Shown one piece after another: positions 8,240 through 17,667 of a DNA stretch of 64,000 nucleotides. Origin of the DNA: UBA6107 sp034430175 (GTDB lineage Bacteria > Chloroflexota > Anaerolineae > Anaerolineales > Anaerolineaceae); NCBI GenBank assembly GCA_034430175.1, contig DAOUFI010000032.1:1-64000 (forward strand), read 5' to 3'. Each line of letters opens with the position of its first letter. Within the stretch, counting starts at the first letter, position 1. Position numbers and translations under genes: made by a program. The notes beneath the pieces were generated by a model. That model saw only the letters and a program-made list of their open reading frames with translations. It was not told the DNA's origin and did not search any database.

Positions 8240-8328
8240 TGTTCTAGTATATCAAAACAAACCCATCAGCCGAACTCAACCCGGTGATTGTGTTAAAATG
8301 AATTACCTACTTATCTGAAAGGATACTT

Positions 8329-8847
8329 ATGCCAAACAACAACTTGCAATGGTCAAAAGCACCAGAGATGCAATTGGATCTAAAGAAGAAATATACCGCG
8401 GTCTTCAAGACTGATAAGGGAGATATCACTGTAAGCCCGTATGCCGCCAAGGTGCCGCGTACAGTCAACAATTTCGTTTTTTTGGCCAGACAGGGTTTTT
8501 ACGACAATACCATTTTTCACCGTGTCATTGCCGATTTTATGGCACAGGGCGGCGACCCCACTGGTACAGGCATGGGCGGACCAGGCTATAAATTTGCCGA
8601 TGAATTCGACCCGACCCTGCGTCATAGCGGTCCGGGCGTGCTTTCAATGGCCAATGCCGGCCCGAATACGAACGGTAGCCAGTTTTTCCTCACCCACGTG
8701 CCCACCCCCTGGCTCGATAACAAACACTCGGTCTTCGGTCAGGTGGTCAAAGGGTTGGATGTGCTTTTATCCATCCCACCCCGTGACCCGAGTCAGCGGA
8801 ACAGCCCCGCTGTCGCACTTAAAACAGTGGAGATCATCGAGGAGTAA
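8329..8847 (+). CDS. Cyclophilin-type peptidyl-prolyl cis-trans isomerase
   Basis: 172 residues without a signal peptide, so probably cytoplasmic. It interconverts cis and trans Xaa-Pro bonds. The cyclophilin core is clear: FHRVI with the catalytic arginine, FMAQGGDPTGTGMGGPGY, SMANAGPNTNGSQFF and the HSVFGQVVKG motif. GAAAGGA lies nine bases before the ATG. It is monocistronic and followed by a bidirectional hairpin before the converging sensor gene. Confidence 0.95.
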   Translation: MPNNNLQWSKAPEMQLDLKKKYTAVFKTDKGDITVSPYAAKVPRTVNNFVFLARQGFYDNTIFHRVIADFMAQGGDPTGTGMGGPGYKFADEFDPTLRHSGPGVLSMANAGPNTNGSQFFLTHVPTPWLDNKHSVFGQVVKGLDVLLSIPPRDPSQRNSPAVALKTVEIIEE

Positions 8848-8865
8848 GTTCGTTGAGATAGATAT

Positions 8866-8891
8866 GACCCTGATTCAATTGAATCGGGGTC
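8866..8891. terminator. Bidirectional terminator between cyclophilin and sensor genes
   Basis: GACCCTGATTC at 8866-8876 pairs with GAATCGGGGTC at 8881-8891, with one wobble and loop AATT. It sits between two converging genes. Confidence 0.7.
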
Positions 8892-8894
8892 CAT

Positions 8895-11800
8895 TTATTT
8901 ATCTTCGACGATCATCTTGATAAATTCGTTAACAATTCGTGGGTCGAAATGCGTTCCCGCCTGGTTGATGATATGCGCCAGGGCTTCCTGCCTGTCCCAT
9001 GCCTGGCGGTAGGGACGGTCCGAGGTCAGCGCGTCCCAGACATCAACAATACAGAATATTCGCGCGGCAAGGGGAATGTCCTCCCCTTCCAGTCCACGCG
9101 GATATCCACTGCCGTCCCACCATTCGTGATGGCAGTAAGGGATATCAATTGAATCTTTGAAGTCCTTTAGCTGAGAAAGCATTTCGAAGGCATAGGTCGG
9201 ATGTCGCTGCATGATCGCCCACTCGCTTGGGGTGAGGGTGCTGTGCTTTAGCAGGATGGTATCGGGAACACCCAATTTGCCAATATCATGCAGCAGCGCT
9301 CCACGCCGGATATTTTCCATTTCCGTCTCAGGGATACCCATACGTTTCGCCAGTTTTAGCGTCAGGTTGGCAATCCTCACCGAATGGCCCTGGGTTTCTT
9401 TATCGCGCAATTCAAGCGCCAAAGCCCAGCCCTCCAGAGTGGAGTTGTAGGCCTGTTCCAATTCCCTGGCCTGCAAACTGGATTGCTCGAACAGATCGGC
9501 GCGGTGCAGCGCGCTGGCGGTGAAATCTCCCATGGCCTGAAACAATCGGATCTCATTCTCAGACAGGTTCTGCTTGGAACCGATCACCAAGACACCGATC
9601 GTCCTACCGGCAGCGATTAAGGGCATACCGGCGATTATTTTCATGTTCACTGCCAGGTCAGGCCGGGTGACGTATGGATCATTCTGGGGATGGTGATTAA
9701 TGTAAAATTCGCTGGTTGTGATGATGTGCCCGCTCAAACCTTCATAAATGGGCAGGATCGTACCTTCAAGTTGCTTCCATACTCCCCAGCCGATCTTCAT
9801 CTCAACTTCCCGACTTTGTTCATTGCCAATCGCGATATAGGCGCCATCGATCTTCAAAATATCGCAAATCTTGGATATGCTTGTTTCCATTACATCGTTT
9901 TGGTTGATGCTGATCCGTAGCGCTTCACTCATCTGGGCGATCACTTCCAGTTCATGCTCTCGCTGTTTACGTGTGGTGATATCGATGGCGGTACCCATAA
10001 TCGCGTTCTTTTCCTCAAATCGGATAGAGGTCAGGTTCAGGTCGATCACCCTTTTTTCGCCGTAGTGTGTTATCAGTTCAAACTCAAAACGGTCTGGAAG
10101 ATTTTCACCCATCAGTCGAGAAGCTAATTTTTCTCTTTCATGCTTGGGTAGATGCGAATCGATGAAATCGGTTGGTTTTTTCTGCAGCAACTCGAGCATC
10201 GAAAACTCTGTGATGGCACTCCACATTGGATTGACGTAGATATGGCGACCACCCGAGTGAATAAAAATACCTGCCGCTGAATTTTCCGCCAAAGTTCGAA
10301 ATTTTTCTTCGCTTTCGATAATCACCTGGGCAGCCTGTTTTTGTTCGGTAATATCGCGGATATACGCAATATATACTTCTCCATCCGTGGTGGTTACCTT
10401 CCGCATACTGACATCCACTGGAAACTCGCTTCCATCTTTTCGCTTGTTTCTGACATCGTGGATCTCTCCACCCATTTGAAATTCCCAATCGATGTAATTG
10501 GGATGTTCTTCCAAAACATCGGCGGGAATCAAATCGGTAATATTAAGGCGAAGCAATTCTTCTCGTGAATAACCATACATTTCAGTGGACACTTCATTGA
10601 AGTCCATTATCGCTCCATCCAAAGTCCCGATAAGAATCGCATCTTTGGATGCGGCCACCAGCAATTCGCTCCGTTTTTGGCTATCACGCAGCGCTTGTTC
10701 CGCCCGTTTTCGATCGATGGCCATGGCCACCTGATTTGACACAAAGGTGAGGAGTTGCTGCTCCCTGGCTTCGTACCGCACACCCGGTGAATAAGTTTGC
10801 GCCACCATCACCCCAATGGTCCGATTTTCTATCTTTAACGGCACACCGATCCAATCAAGCGATGCCGTTCCGATGGATTCGACCTCACCCGCCTCTACCA
10901 ATTTCTCAAAAGTCTCAGGGTTCACCAACGTGGTTTTCCCTGTGCGCAACACATATTCGGTTAATCCGCGTTTGGGTTTATCCGGTAAGGGCTGGGGATC
11001 ATAAGCGTCTCTGAAAAATGGGAAAGAAAGGATATCTTTTTCAGCATCATACAACGCAATAAAGAAGTTATCCACTGGCATTAATTTCTTGAGTGCATCA
11101 TGAATCGATTGAAACAGTGTATCCAAATCTTCTGCCTGGTTGGCAGATTGCGCGATCTTCAAAATAGTTTCACGCAAGGCATCCGAAAGGGTCCTCTCAG
11201 TGATATCCTCGCCAATACTTGCGATTCCTTCATATTCGCCGTGAGTATTCCGCAAGATTGTGTTGTACCACGAGATCAAACGTGATTCGCCAGAACGGGT
11301 CAGAATTGGGTTATCATTTCGTATTGGTAAATTACCCCTCGTGGCACTTTCAAAGAGGATTTTTCTCAACTCGGTAGCCTGGTCCGGGGGAATAAATGTG
11401 GCAATCCAATCCTTTTGTAGAACCTCTTCGCGTTTGTACCCAACGATATCAAGAAAACAAGTATTACAAAAAGTCAATTTTCCTTCAGCATCCAGAATGA
11501 TCGAGATCAACTTGACGTTCTCCATGATCTCGCGCAGACGATTTTGTGATTCAAGCTCGTTAAGATAGGCTTTCTTCTGTTCAGTGATGTCTTCGCCAAC
11601 CGCCTGGTATTCGATAAATTGTCCGCTTGTATCTTTGATTTCAATGGTTTTCCAGCGGTACCAATTCTCTCCGCCTTTTGAATTACGTAGAGAAAACTCT
11701 GTCTCCGTGACGCCCATTCCGGCCGCCAATTGAGCTTTTAATTTTTGTAGGAGGTGATGCCCAGGCCCAGTCAGCTTGCCATCAAGTTTCTTCCCGACCA

Positions 11801-13076
11801 GGTCATTGGGTGTATGACCGATATACTTACAGAAGGCTGAGTTACCAAAAGTGATCTTCCCTTCATGGTCGAACCGAACAACCATTTCCGGATTTTCCTC
11901 AACAATCGCCCGATAGCGCGCTTCGCTTTCTCGAAGTGCTTTTTGAGTCTCTTCCCGTTGGCGAATGTCACGCGAGACGGCGATATAAGCCATAGTATCG
12001 CCGATATCGTTCTTGATTGACGCGAAATTCACTTCAACAGGAATTGACTCTCCTGTTTTTAACTTAAGGGTCATCCTGTTTCCAACAGCTGGAAGCGAAT
12101 TTACGACTTCTTCCACTGTGGCTGCCGTAATACCGCCCATATCGGCGTCAAAGAATTCTGAGATATCCTTCCCCAGAACCAACTCCGGTTCGGAGACGTC
12201 GATCATTTCACAAAAATGTTTATTTGCCAGCAATATACAGCCAGTATTGTCCAACATTAGAACTGAATCGGGTGAAGCTTCGATCAGGCTACGATATCTG
12301 GTTTCACTCTCATTCAATGTCTCTGATTCGATCTTCCGGTCGGTTATATCCAACAACCAACCAACGATGGTAATTGTTGAATCTTCTTTTCCCTTTCTGG
12401 CTCGACCTTGTTCCTGAAACCAGCGTATCTGACTCCCTGCTTTCTGAAATGGATAATAGACCTGATAAGGTTGCCCCAGTTCGATTTTTTCGCGAATCTC
12501 CTCCCAAATGGCGGCACGATAATTTTCCGGGATCTGTTTTCGAAAAGCCTTATCCGTAGAGGAGATTAATTCTTCAGCGGAATAACCAGTCATTTCCTCA
12601 GGTTGCTCGCCGATTCCGATCAGATCAAGAGTGTTATCAAATTTACACTGGAATGAAATCCATTGAGAATATTCTCTCTTAATACGTGGATTCTTTTCGC
12701 TGGAAATGTTGTTGATCATCCTGATGCGATAGGGTGTGTCGTCCAAAATCAACATCCGAGCTTTTTTTCCCTGCCAGATTTGATCCGTGAAAGTATGGAT
12801 GGCTACATCCTCTAGACCAAGGTTGATCCTCGCCCGCTCCCCCAGTTTTACAAAAACGCGCGATTCCTTTTCCACCCAATTGAGCTTGTTGCCCGCGGAT
12901 AATCCGTACTCTTGCATACAGTTGGGGCTGGAGAAAAGAATCCTTTCTGATTCACCGATAATGACAAAAAAATCTCCCCTAGCCATCTGTTTGGTGAGGT
13001 CAATGCTGTTTGGCGTCAATGGACCATTCAAAAGAAACTCCAAATAATTTTCGGAGAATATCTCCGATAAACCCAT
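8895..13076 (-). CDS. Multi-PAS/GAF HD-GYP c-di-GMP phosphodiesterase
   Basis: 1393 residues, no membrane segment. Rough order: an N-terminal weak PAS-like region, PAS units near 150-255, 260-385, 387-515 and 520-645, a GAF domain near 655-820, PAS units near 825-950 and 955-1070, a second GAF near 1080-1225, and a C-terminal HD-GYP domain. The HD-GYP residues are intact: QGHSVR, HDIGKLGVPD, MQRHP, and HHEWWDGSGYP with the GYP element. Activity on cyclic di-GMP is therefore likely. The many sensory units suggest redox or small-ligand input. The ATG at 13076 is preferred to a TTG four codons earlier; neither has a strong ribosome site. A single gene convergent with the cyclophilin. Confidence 0.92.
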   Translation of the reverse strand: MGLSEIFSENYLEFLLNGPLTPNSIDLTKQMARGDFFVIIGESERILFSSPNCMQEYGLSAGNKLNWVEKESRVFVKLGERARINLGLEDVAIHTFTDQIWQGKKARMLILDDTPYRIRMINNISSEKNPRIKREYSQWISFQCKFDNTLDLIGIGEQPEEMTGYSAEELISSTDKAFRKQIPENYRAAIWEEIREKIELGQPYQVYYPFQKAGSQIRWFQEQGRARKGKEDSTITIVGWLLDITDRKIESETLNESETRYRSLIEASPDSVLMLDNTGCILLANKHFCEMIDVSEPELVLGKDISEFFDADMGGITAATVEEVVNSLPAVGNRMTLKLKTGESIPVEVNFASIKNDIGDTMAYIAVSRDIRQREETQKALRESEARYRAIVEENPEMVVRFDHEGKITFGNSAFCKYIGHTPNDLVGKKLDGKLTGPGHHLLQKLKAQLAAGMGVTETEFSLRNSKGGENWYRWKTIEIKDTSGQFIEYQAVGEDITEQKKAYLNELESQNRLREIMENVKLISIILDAEGKLTFCNTCFLDIVGYKREEVLQKDWIATFIPPDQATELRKILFESATRGNLPIRNDNPILTRSGESRLISWYNTILRNTHGEYEGIASIGEDITERTLSDALRETILKIAQSANQAEDLDTLFQSIHDALKKLMPVDNFFIALYDAEKDILSFPFFRDAYDPQPLPDKPKRGLTEYVLRTGKTTLVNPETFEKLVEAGEVESIGTASLDWIGVPLKIENRTIGVMVAQTYSPGVRYEAREQQLLTFVSNQVAMAIDRKRAEQALRDSQKRSELLVAASKDAILIGTLDGAIMDFNEVSTEMYGYSREELLRLNITDLIPADVLEEHPNYIDWEFQMGGEIHDVRNKRKDGSEFPVDVSMRKVTTTDGEVYIAYIRDITEQKQAAQVIIESEEKFRTLAENSAAGIFIHSGGRHIYVNPMWSAITEFSMLELLQKKPTDFIDSHLPKHEREKLASRLMGENLPDRFEFELITHYGEKRVIDLNLTSIRFEEKNAIMGTAIDITTRKQREHELEVIAQMSEALRISINQNDVMETSISKICDILKIDGAYIAIGNEQSREVEMKIGWGVWKQLEGTILPIYEGLSGHIITTSEFYINHHPQNDPYVTRPDLAVNMKIIAGMPLIAAGRTIGVLVIGSKQNLSENEIRLFQAMGDFTASALHRADLFEQSSLQARELEQAYNSTLEGWALALELRDKETQGHSVRIANLTLKLAKRMGIPETEMENIRRGALLHDIGKLGVPDTILLKHSTLTPSEWAIMQRHPTYAFEMLSQLKDFKDSIDIPYCHHEWWDGSGYPRGLEGEDIPLAARIFCIVDVWDALTSDRPYRQAWDRQEALAHIINQAGTHFDPRIVNEFIKMIVEDK

Positions 13077-13447
13077 GGTTTCAACCAAGCTTCAATGATG
13101 TCAACACCTAGCGAATAATCGCAAAACCAGTAAAAATCGCCCGGAGTATTTCTCTGTGTCACGTCCAGTTATTATGATCATCCAGGATTTTTAATATTTT
13201 ACATGATTTACCCATTTTGTATATTCATTTATAAATTAGAAACACGACCACCTAATCGATATACTTTACAAACCTTTCAAAAAAGTAGACAAATGTCATA
13301 ATGAAATCACTGGACAAACGAAGAACTTTTTGATAATATAACAAAGTCAAATGCCGGGGTGCCCCCCTCACCCCGGCATTTGGCATTTAATTACCCGGAT
13401 ACTATAATTTTCGGTTAAATATGTTTGTTTCTCGCAGCGGAGGAAAT
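13077..13447. other. Divergent intergenic region with strong hairpin
   Basis: About 370 bases between the HD-GYP gene (minus) and a small membrane protein (plus). AAATGCCGGGGTG at 13349-13361 and CACCCCGGCATTT at 13369-13381 form a 13-bp stem with a C-rich loop, although no gene ends here. It could be a leader hairpin or a terminator for an unseen short transcript. The rest is AT-rich and presumably holds both promoters. Confidence 0.6.
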
Positions 13448-13771
13448 ATGCCCAAACGTTTCAATTCCTTACGATTCATTGGCTCATTCTTAAAGTTGAT
13501 TGGCGTGATCAGCCTGGTTTTGGCGCTCGTCACACTCATCGTGGCTCCGCTGGCGCTTTCTACTGCAGACAGTATCGTCAGCGCTGCCGTGTATTCTGGT
13601 TCTCACCCAGGAACGGGCCTGCTGCTGGGTATTTTCATCGGGGTGGTCTGCTTCTTCCTGTTTTCACTGGTAGGAATTCTCCTATACGCGCTGGGAGAAT
13701 GCTGCAACGTTCTGTTGGCAGTGGAAGAAAACACCCGCGCGCTACGTGATAAAGCTGAAAAACCAAATTGA
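13448..13771 (+). CDS. Small two-helix membrane protein, unknown
   Basis: 107 residues with two hydrophobic helices at about 12-38 and 52-80, separated by a short polar loop. A charged cytoplasmic tail of about 25 residues follows (VEENTRALRDKAEK). The start at 13448 is chosen because AGCGGAGGAA lies six bases upstream; an ATG at 13421 lacks a ribosome site. Family not recognised. It stands alone upstream of the tRNA-Arg promoter. Confidence 0.7.
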   Translation: MPKRFNSLRFIGSFLKLIGVISLVLALVTLIVAPLALSTADSIVSAAVYSGSHPGTGLLLGIFIGVVCFFLFSLVGILLYALGECCNVLLAVEENTRALRDKAEKPN

Positions 13772-13787
13772 GACGTTTTCTATTTCC

Positions 13788-13816
13788 TTGACGTTTTTTT
13801 CTGGACGCGGTATATT
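13788..13816 (+). promoter_or_regulatory. Promoter of tRNA-Arg
   Basis: TTGACG at 13788-13793 and TATATT at 13811-13816, spaced by 17 bases, lie about 19 bases before the tRNA. This is a near-consensus housekeeping sigma promoter. Confidence 0.8.
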
Positions 13817-13834
13817 TGTACCGCTCAAAAAAAT

Positions 13835-13911
13835 GCCCCCGTAGCGCAATTGGACAGAGCGTTTGCTTGCGGAGCAAAAGGTTGCAGATTCGAATTCTGC
13901 CGGGGGCACCA
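13835..13911 (+). tRNA. tRNA-Arg (anticodon GCG), CCA encoded
   Basis: The cloverleaf is complete: acceptor GCCCCCG/CGGGGGC, anticodon stem TTTGC/GCAAA around loop TTGCGGA, T arm GCAGA-TTCGAAT-TCTGC. The 3' CCA is encoded at 13909-13911. The anticodon GCG reads CGC and CGU. Confidence 0.93.
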
Positions 13912-13917
13912 TCGAAT

Positions 13918-13939
13918 GGGCGGTTTCCACCGCCCTTTT
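13918..13939 (+). terminator. Terminator after tRNA-Arg
   Basis: GGGCGGT at 13918-13924 pairs with ACCGCCC at 13929-13935 and is followed by TTTTC. Confidence 0.85.
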
Positions 13940-13976
13940 CTTTATCAACCTAATGGAATATTTTCGAGAAATAATT

Positions 13977-14789
13977 ATGAATGTAGAAACCCCTCAAATT
14001 TTATTGACCAATGACGATGGCATCCACTCACCAGGATTATGGGCAGCCGCGGAAGCCCTTTCCACCCTTGGGTTCGTCACCATCGCCGCTCCACGCGAAC
14101 AATACTCTGGCGCCGGGCGCAGCCTGTCAAATTCCTCAGACCGCGAGATCAAACCTACCCTCCTGAAGATCGGCGAGCAGGAATGGACCTGCTACTCTGT
14201 GGGGGGATCGCCCGCCCAATCAGTCCAGTTCGGACTTCATGCCATCCTCAAGAACAAACCCGATCTGGTGGTTTCCGGCATCAATTATGGCGAAAACCCA
14301 TCCACCGACATCAGTATGTCGGGCACGGTTGGCGCCGCGCTCGAAGCCGCCGCTCACGGTGTGCCCTCGATGGCTGTTTCGCTCGAACTGGAAGACGAAG
14401 ATTGGTTTGGCTATTCGCGCAAGGTGGATTTCTCAGCCGCGGCTGATTTCACCCGCCGACTGGCCAAATGGATCCTCGAACACCCCATGCCCGAAGACGT
14501 ACATCTGCTCAATCTCAATGTGCCAGCGCATGCCACCCCCGCAACCCCGTGGAAGGTCACCCGTCTGAGCCGCCACCGCTACTTTGAACCGCGCCTCAAG
14601 CAGATCCCCGGCCAGGCACCTGATATCGATTCGGACATTAAGGTCTATGCCGACGACCCCAGCGAAAAGGGCAGCGACGTCTACACCTTGCGGGTAGAGA
14701 AACTGGTCTCCATCACCCCGCTCAGCCTTGATTTCACCTCACGGGTTGATCTGAAAGAACTGCAGAAATCGTTTGGAAAATTGGATTAA
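13977..14789 (+). CDS. surE: 5'/3'-nucleotidase SurE
   Basis: 270 residues. A metal-dependent phosphatase that removes phosphate from nucleoside monophosphates. The active-site motif LLTNDDGIHSPG starts near residue 8, with the metal-binding DD. SNSSD, SGINYGENPSTDISMSGTVGAA and the late NLNVP segment are also conserved. The start at 13977 is used because the frame upstream of it crosses the tRNA terminator. Homology starts within seven residues of this Met. It is monocistronic. Confidence 0.93.
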   Translation: MNVETPQILLTNDDGIHSPGLWAAAEALSTLGFVTIAAPREQYSGAGRSLSNSSDREIKPTLLKIGEQEWTCYSVGGSPAQSVQFGLHAILKNKPDLVVSGINYGENPSTDISMSGTVGAALEAAAHGVPSMAVSLELEDEDWFGYSRKVDFSAAADFTRRLAKWILEHPMPEDVHLLNLNVPAHATPATPWKVTRLSRHRYFEPRLKQIPGQAPDIDSDIKVYADDPSEKGSDVYTLRVEKLVSITPLSLDFTSRVDLKELQKSFGKLD

Positions 14790-14852
14790 CAAAAACGAGA
14801 GTAGAGAGTAGAGAATCGTAAAACCGGTTGCGTTTTTAACCATTCTCGACTC

Positions 14853-15269
14853 TCAATTCTTAGTTCTCAATCTTTTCCACAAGTAATACTTGGTATGCCC
14901 CACCGGTAGATCATCAAGCTGGCCGAAGAGGGCGTATCCCCGCTTCTGATAAAACTCCAGGTTTTGAAAATCATGTGTTTCGAGATGCGCGCTGTGACAA
15001 CCTCGTTCGCGGGCGATATCCTCAGCTCTGGCGAGGATTTCACCTCCCAGCCCCTGGCCGCGCAAGCTCTCGTCCACCCAAAACAGGCTAATGTAGAGCC
15101 AACCCCAATAGGTGTCTCCGGTCAGCCCGGCGACGATCTTGCCTTCATTCCTCACCACCAGCGTCAGCGTCTCGTGATTATCGTGCGGCACACGGGCATA
15201 ATTGAACTCGTTCAGCCGTTCACGGATGAATTGTGCATCTGCGTCATTTTGAGAAATCTCGATTTCCAT
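14853..15269 (-). CDS. GNAT-family N-acetyltransferase
   Basis: 138 residues with a single acetyl-CoA-dependent acetyltransferase fold. Motif A is visible as RGQGLGGEILARAE (Q/R-x-x-G-x-G/A), preceded by the beta-4 segment LYISLFWVDESL and followed by FYQKRGYALFG near the C-terminus. The substrate cannot be told. The gene lies between surE (converging) and a repeat-rich spacer. Confidence 0.85.
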   Translation of the reverse strand: MEIEISQNDADAQFIRERLNEFNYARVPHDNHETLTLVVRNEGKIVAGLTGDTYWGWLYISLFWVDESLRGQGLGGEILARAEDIARERGCHSAHLETHDFQNLEFYQKRGYALFGQLDDLPVGHTKYYLWKRLRTKN

Positions 15270-15295
15270 AACCTAATCATAGTATAAAAAAAGAG

Positions 15296-15540
15296 AACCG
15301 GTTTAGACAATTTTCGATATTTACTATTTCGAAAAACCACTTATCCGCAAATTTTCCGAATTTTTGCGAATTGTCGCGAACAATTGAAATGAGGACTATC
15401 TGAGTTTATCAACCGGTTTTGATGATTCATAAACCTCTAGTATTTCAACAAAACATTTATCCGCGAATTTACCGAATGAATACAATTTGACGCGAAGGAT
15501 TGAAATGAAAACCAGTTGAATTTATCAACTGGTTTTGACG
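15296..15540. repeat. 116-bp imperfect tandem duplication in spacer
   Basis: Two head-to-tail copies of a unit of about 116 bases. TTATCCGCAAATTTTCCGAA begins at 15341 and TTATCCGCGAATTTACCGAA at 15457. TTTATCAACCGGTTTT is at 15405 and TTTATCAACTGGTTTT at 15521. A further AACCGGTTT at 15296 marks the first edge. The same words recur near 61714-61811, so this is a dispersed intergenic repeat. No gene is seen in the 303-base spacer. Confidence 0.75.
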
Positions 15541-15572
15541 ATTCTCTATTCTCAACTCTCTATTCTCAGACT

Positions 15573-16643
15573 TCATACATTGAAACGGATATTGAGCACA
15601 TCCCCATCCTGGACGATGTATTCCTTGCCTTCGAGGCGCAGCTTGCCTTTGGCCTTGCACTCGACCATGCCGCCCAAAGCCATCAGATCGTCGTAAGCCA
15701 CCACCTCGGCGCGGATGAAGCCCTTCTGCAGGTCGGTGTGGATCTCGCCAGCCGCCTCAGGGGCGGTGGCTCCGCGGTGTACCGTCCAGGCGCGGCACTC
15801 ATCCTCGCCGGCGGTGAAGAAGGATTGCAGGCCAAGCAGGTCGTACGACAGGCGGATCATGCGGTTGAGGCTGGGTTCTTCGATGTGATACTCAGCCAGG
15901 AACATCTGCGCTTCATCGGGGGAGAGCTGGGCGATGTCGGCTTCGAGCTTGCCCTGCAGCGCAACGATCTTGGTGTGTTTGTGGCTGTACTCAATGGTCG
16001 GTTCCGCCTGCCCCTCGGACAGGTTGAGTACCAGCAGCATCGGTTTCTGGCTGAGAAAACCGAAGCCGGAAAGCATCTTCATTTCTTCGGCGCTCACGTC
16101 CAGGTCGCGCAGGGGAGTCTCGGCAGCCAGGGCCTCGTGGAAGCGCTCGAAGAGCACGGTCTCGCGTTCGATCACGGCCTTGTCGCGACCGGCACCTTTT
16201 TTCTTTTCCTCGGCCAGACGTTCGAGCTTGCGCTCGACCGCGATCAGGTCATTGAGCACCAGTTCGCTGTCCATGGCCTGGATGTCACGCAGCGGGTCGA
16301 TGGTTTCGCGCACATGCGGCACGTTATCATCGGCGAAGACGCGTACCACGTGAATGAAGCCATCCATCTGGGAGAGATTGTTGAGTAGCGCGCCAGAGAT
16401 ACCAGCCTTGCCGGCACTGCCGTCCAGGCCTGCAATATCCACATAGGTCACCTTGGCGTAGATCGTCTTCTTGGGTTTGAACATTTCAGAGAGCTTGTCC
16501 ACGCGCGGGTCGGGCACGTCGACAACGGCGGTGTGCATTTCGATCTTGCCGCTGGCTGCTCCGGTGGGTTGGCTGCCGCGGGTGAGCGCGTTGAACAGGG
16601 TGGTTTTTCCGGTTTGTGGAAGTCCAATGATACCAAGTCTCAT
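15573..16643 (-). CDS. ychF: Redox-regulated ATPase/GTPase YchF
   Basis: 356 residues, Obg-related P-loop protein of the YchF/Ola1 family, which prefers ATP and associates with ribosomes. Walker A is GLPQTGKTT near residue 8, followed by the switch region with VDIAGLDGSAG. The G4 position has NLSE rather than NKxD, as is typical of YchF. The C-terminal TGS domain is visible (LQKGFIRAEVVAYDDL, then a V-x-DGDVLNIRF end). It is monocistronic, divergent from tRNA-Leu. Confidence 0.96.
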   Translation of the reverse strand: MRLGIIGLPQTGKTTLFNALTRGSQPTGAASGKIEMHTAVVDVPDPRVDKLSEMFKPKKTIYAKVTYVDIAGLDGSAGKAGISGALLNNLSQMDGFIHVVRVFADDNVPHVRETIDPLRDIQAMDSELVLNDLIAVERKLERLAEEKKKGAGRDKAVIERETVLFERFHEALAAETPLRDLDVSAEEMKMLSGFGFLSQKPMLLVLNLSEGQAEPTIEYSHKHTKIVALQGKLEADIAQLSPDEAQMFLAEYHIEEPSLNRMIRLSYDLLGLQSFFTAGEDECRAWTVHRGATAPEAAGEIHTDLQKGFIRAEVVAYDDLMALGGMVECKAKGKLRLEGKEYIVQDGDVLNIRFNV

Positions 16644-16655
16644 AAAAATAAATCC

Positions 16656-16684
16656 TTGACCATGATTGATTTGTCAGATATACT
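16656..16684 (+). promoter_or_regulatory. Promoter of tRNA-Leu
   Basis: TTGACC at 16656-16661 and TATACT at 16679-16684 with a 17-base spacer, ending 14 bases before the tRNA. Confidence 0.8.
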
Positions 16685-16698
16685 GTGACGTGCAAGTT

Positions 16699-16780
16699 GC
16701 CGGAGTGGCGGAATTGGCAGACGCGCACGACTCAAAATCGTGTTCCCTCGGGAATGTGGGTTCGATTCCCACCTTCGGCA
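16699..16780 (+). tRNA. tRNA-Leu (anticodon CAA)
   Basis: Class II tRNA. Acceptor GCCGGAG pairs with CTTCGGC (one G-T), the anticodon stem CACGA/TCGTG surrounds CTCAAAA, the long variable arm is TTCCCTCGGGAA, and the T arm is GTGGG-TTCGATT-CCCAC. The discriminator is A. CCA is not encoded, since CCT follows. Confidence 0.93.
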
Positions 16781-16797
16781 CCTTCATTATAACATGC

Positions 16798-16830
16798 GCT
16801 CCCCGCTGACCTGCGGGGAGCCTGCATTTT
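16798..16830 (+). terminator. Terminator after tRNA-Leu
   Basis: GCTCCCCGC at 16798-16806 pairs with GCGGGGAGC at 16813-16821 and is followed by CTGCATTTT. The spacer up to 16940 also carries a copy of the TAGAGAGTAGAGAATCG-type intergenic repeat. Confidence 0.85.
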
Positions 16831-16939
16831 AAAACTTATCCACTAATTACACGAATTCTTTAAAAGAAAATAGAGAGTAGAGAATCGACAAAAGTCGAAA
16901 TCTCTGGTTTCTTGCATTTTGAAAAAACGAGTTTCGGCG

Positions 16940-17518
16940 TCATATCTCCAGCCGCATGATCACGTGACCCTTCTCGCGCCGGTCGACCTCATGGAATCCG
17001 AGTTTGCGGAAGCTGTCTGCCACGCCGTAATACAGGTTGGGGCTTCGCATCTTCTCCTGTGCGTCGATAGGGTAGGCTTCGATCAATTTGGCACCGTTGG
17101 CTTTGGCAAATTTGACCGCTTCTTCGATAAGGAAGCTGGTCAGCCCCATGCGGCGATGTTTTCGGTCGATGAAGAAGCAATTGATGCACCAGACGGGCTT
17201 ATCGTCCACGCGCGCCAGCACTTTGGAGCGTTCGAGGTGGGCGAAGCTCTCGCGCGGCCCCACCGAGACCCACCCGGCCGGGAAATCGTCCACATAGGCG
17301 ATCAGCCCGGGGATGGTGCCTCCCTGAACGAGCGTTCGGATGACATTTTTCTTCTCATCTTTACTGAATTTCGTGAATTCCGCCGATGTCAACCGCCACC
17401 AGGTGCACCAGCAACCCGCGCAAGCGCCATTCTCACCGAACAAGCGTTCAAAGTCAGGCCAGGTGGCCGGGGTCAGCGGTTTGCTGATCAATTTTCCGGG
17501 ATCAATCGTTTTCGCCAT
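16940..17518 (-). CDS. GNAT-family N-acetyltransferase
   Basis: 192 residues. A GNAT fold with the acetyl-CoA motif in CFFIDRKHRRMGLTSFLIEEA (around 118-138; R-x-x-G-x-T). Conserved Cys and Trp residues appear in the N-terminal CAGCWCTWW. A C-terminal SPNLYYGVADSFRKLGF segment is typical of the subfamily often annotated as a YoaP-like or bacillithiol-system-adjacent acetyltransferase. That assignment is uncertain. It is monocistronic and converges with the tRNA-Leu unit. Confidence 0.83.
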   Translation of the reverse strand: MAKTIDPGKLISKPLTPATWPDFERLFGENGACAGCWCTWWRLTSAEFTKFSKDEKKNVIRTLVQGGTIPGLIAYVDDFPAGWVSVGPRESFAHLERSKVLARVDDKPVWCINCFFIDRKHRRMGLTSFLIEEAVKFAKANGAKLIEAYPIDAQEKMRSPNLYYGVADSFRKLGFHEVDRREKGHVIMRLEI

Positions 17519-17667
17519 CTCTGCATCCTCTCTGCTCGATCATTTTGTCAATTTTACATTCATTTCAGAACGGAAATAACAGAAAGCCAGCATACTGCCT
17601 TGACTGGAATTATTTAACTTCTCGTTGTATACTCAAATAGATTAAATCCTGAATCGTGAGGGCGCCC

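Noticed and set aside
15516..16388. Long plus-strand open frame opposite ychF
   Set aside because: It is antisense to a well-conserved GTPase gene, reads as composition-driven shadow and has no ribosome site.
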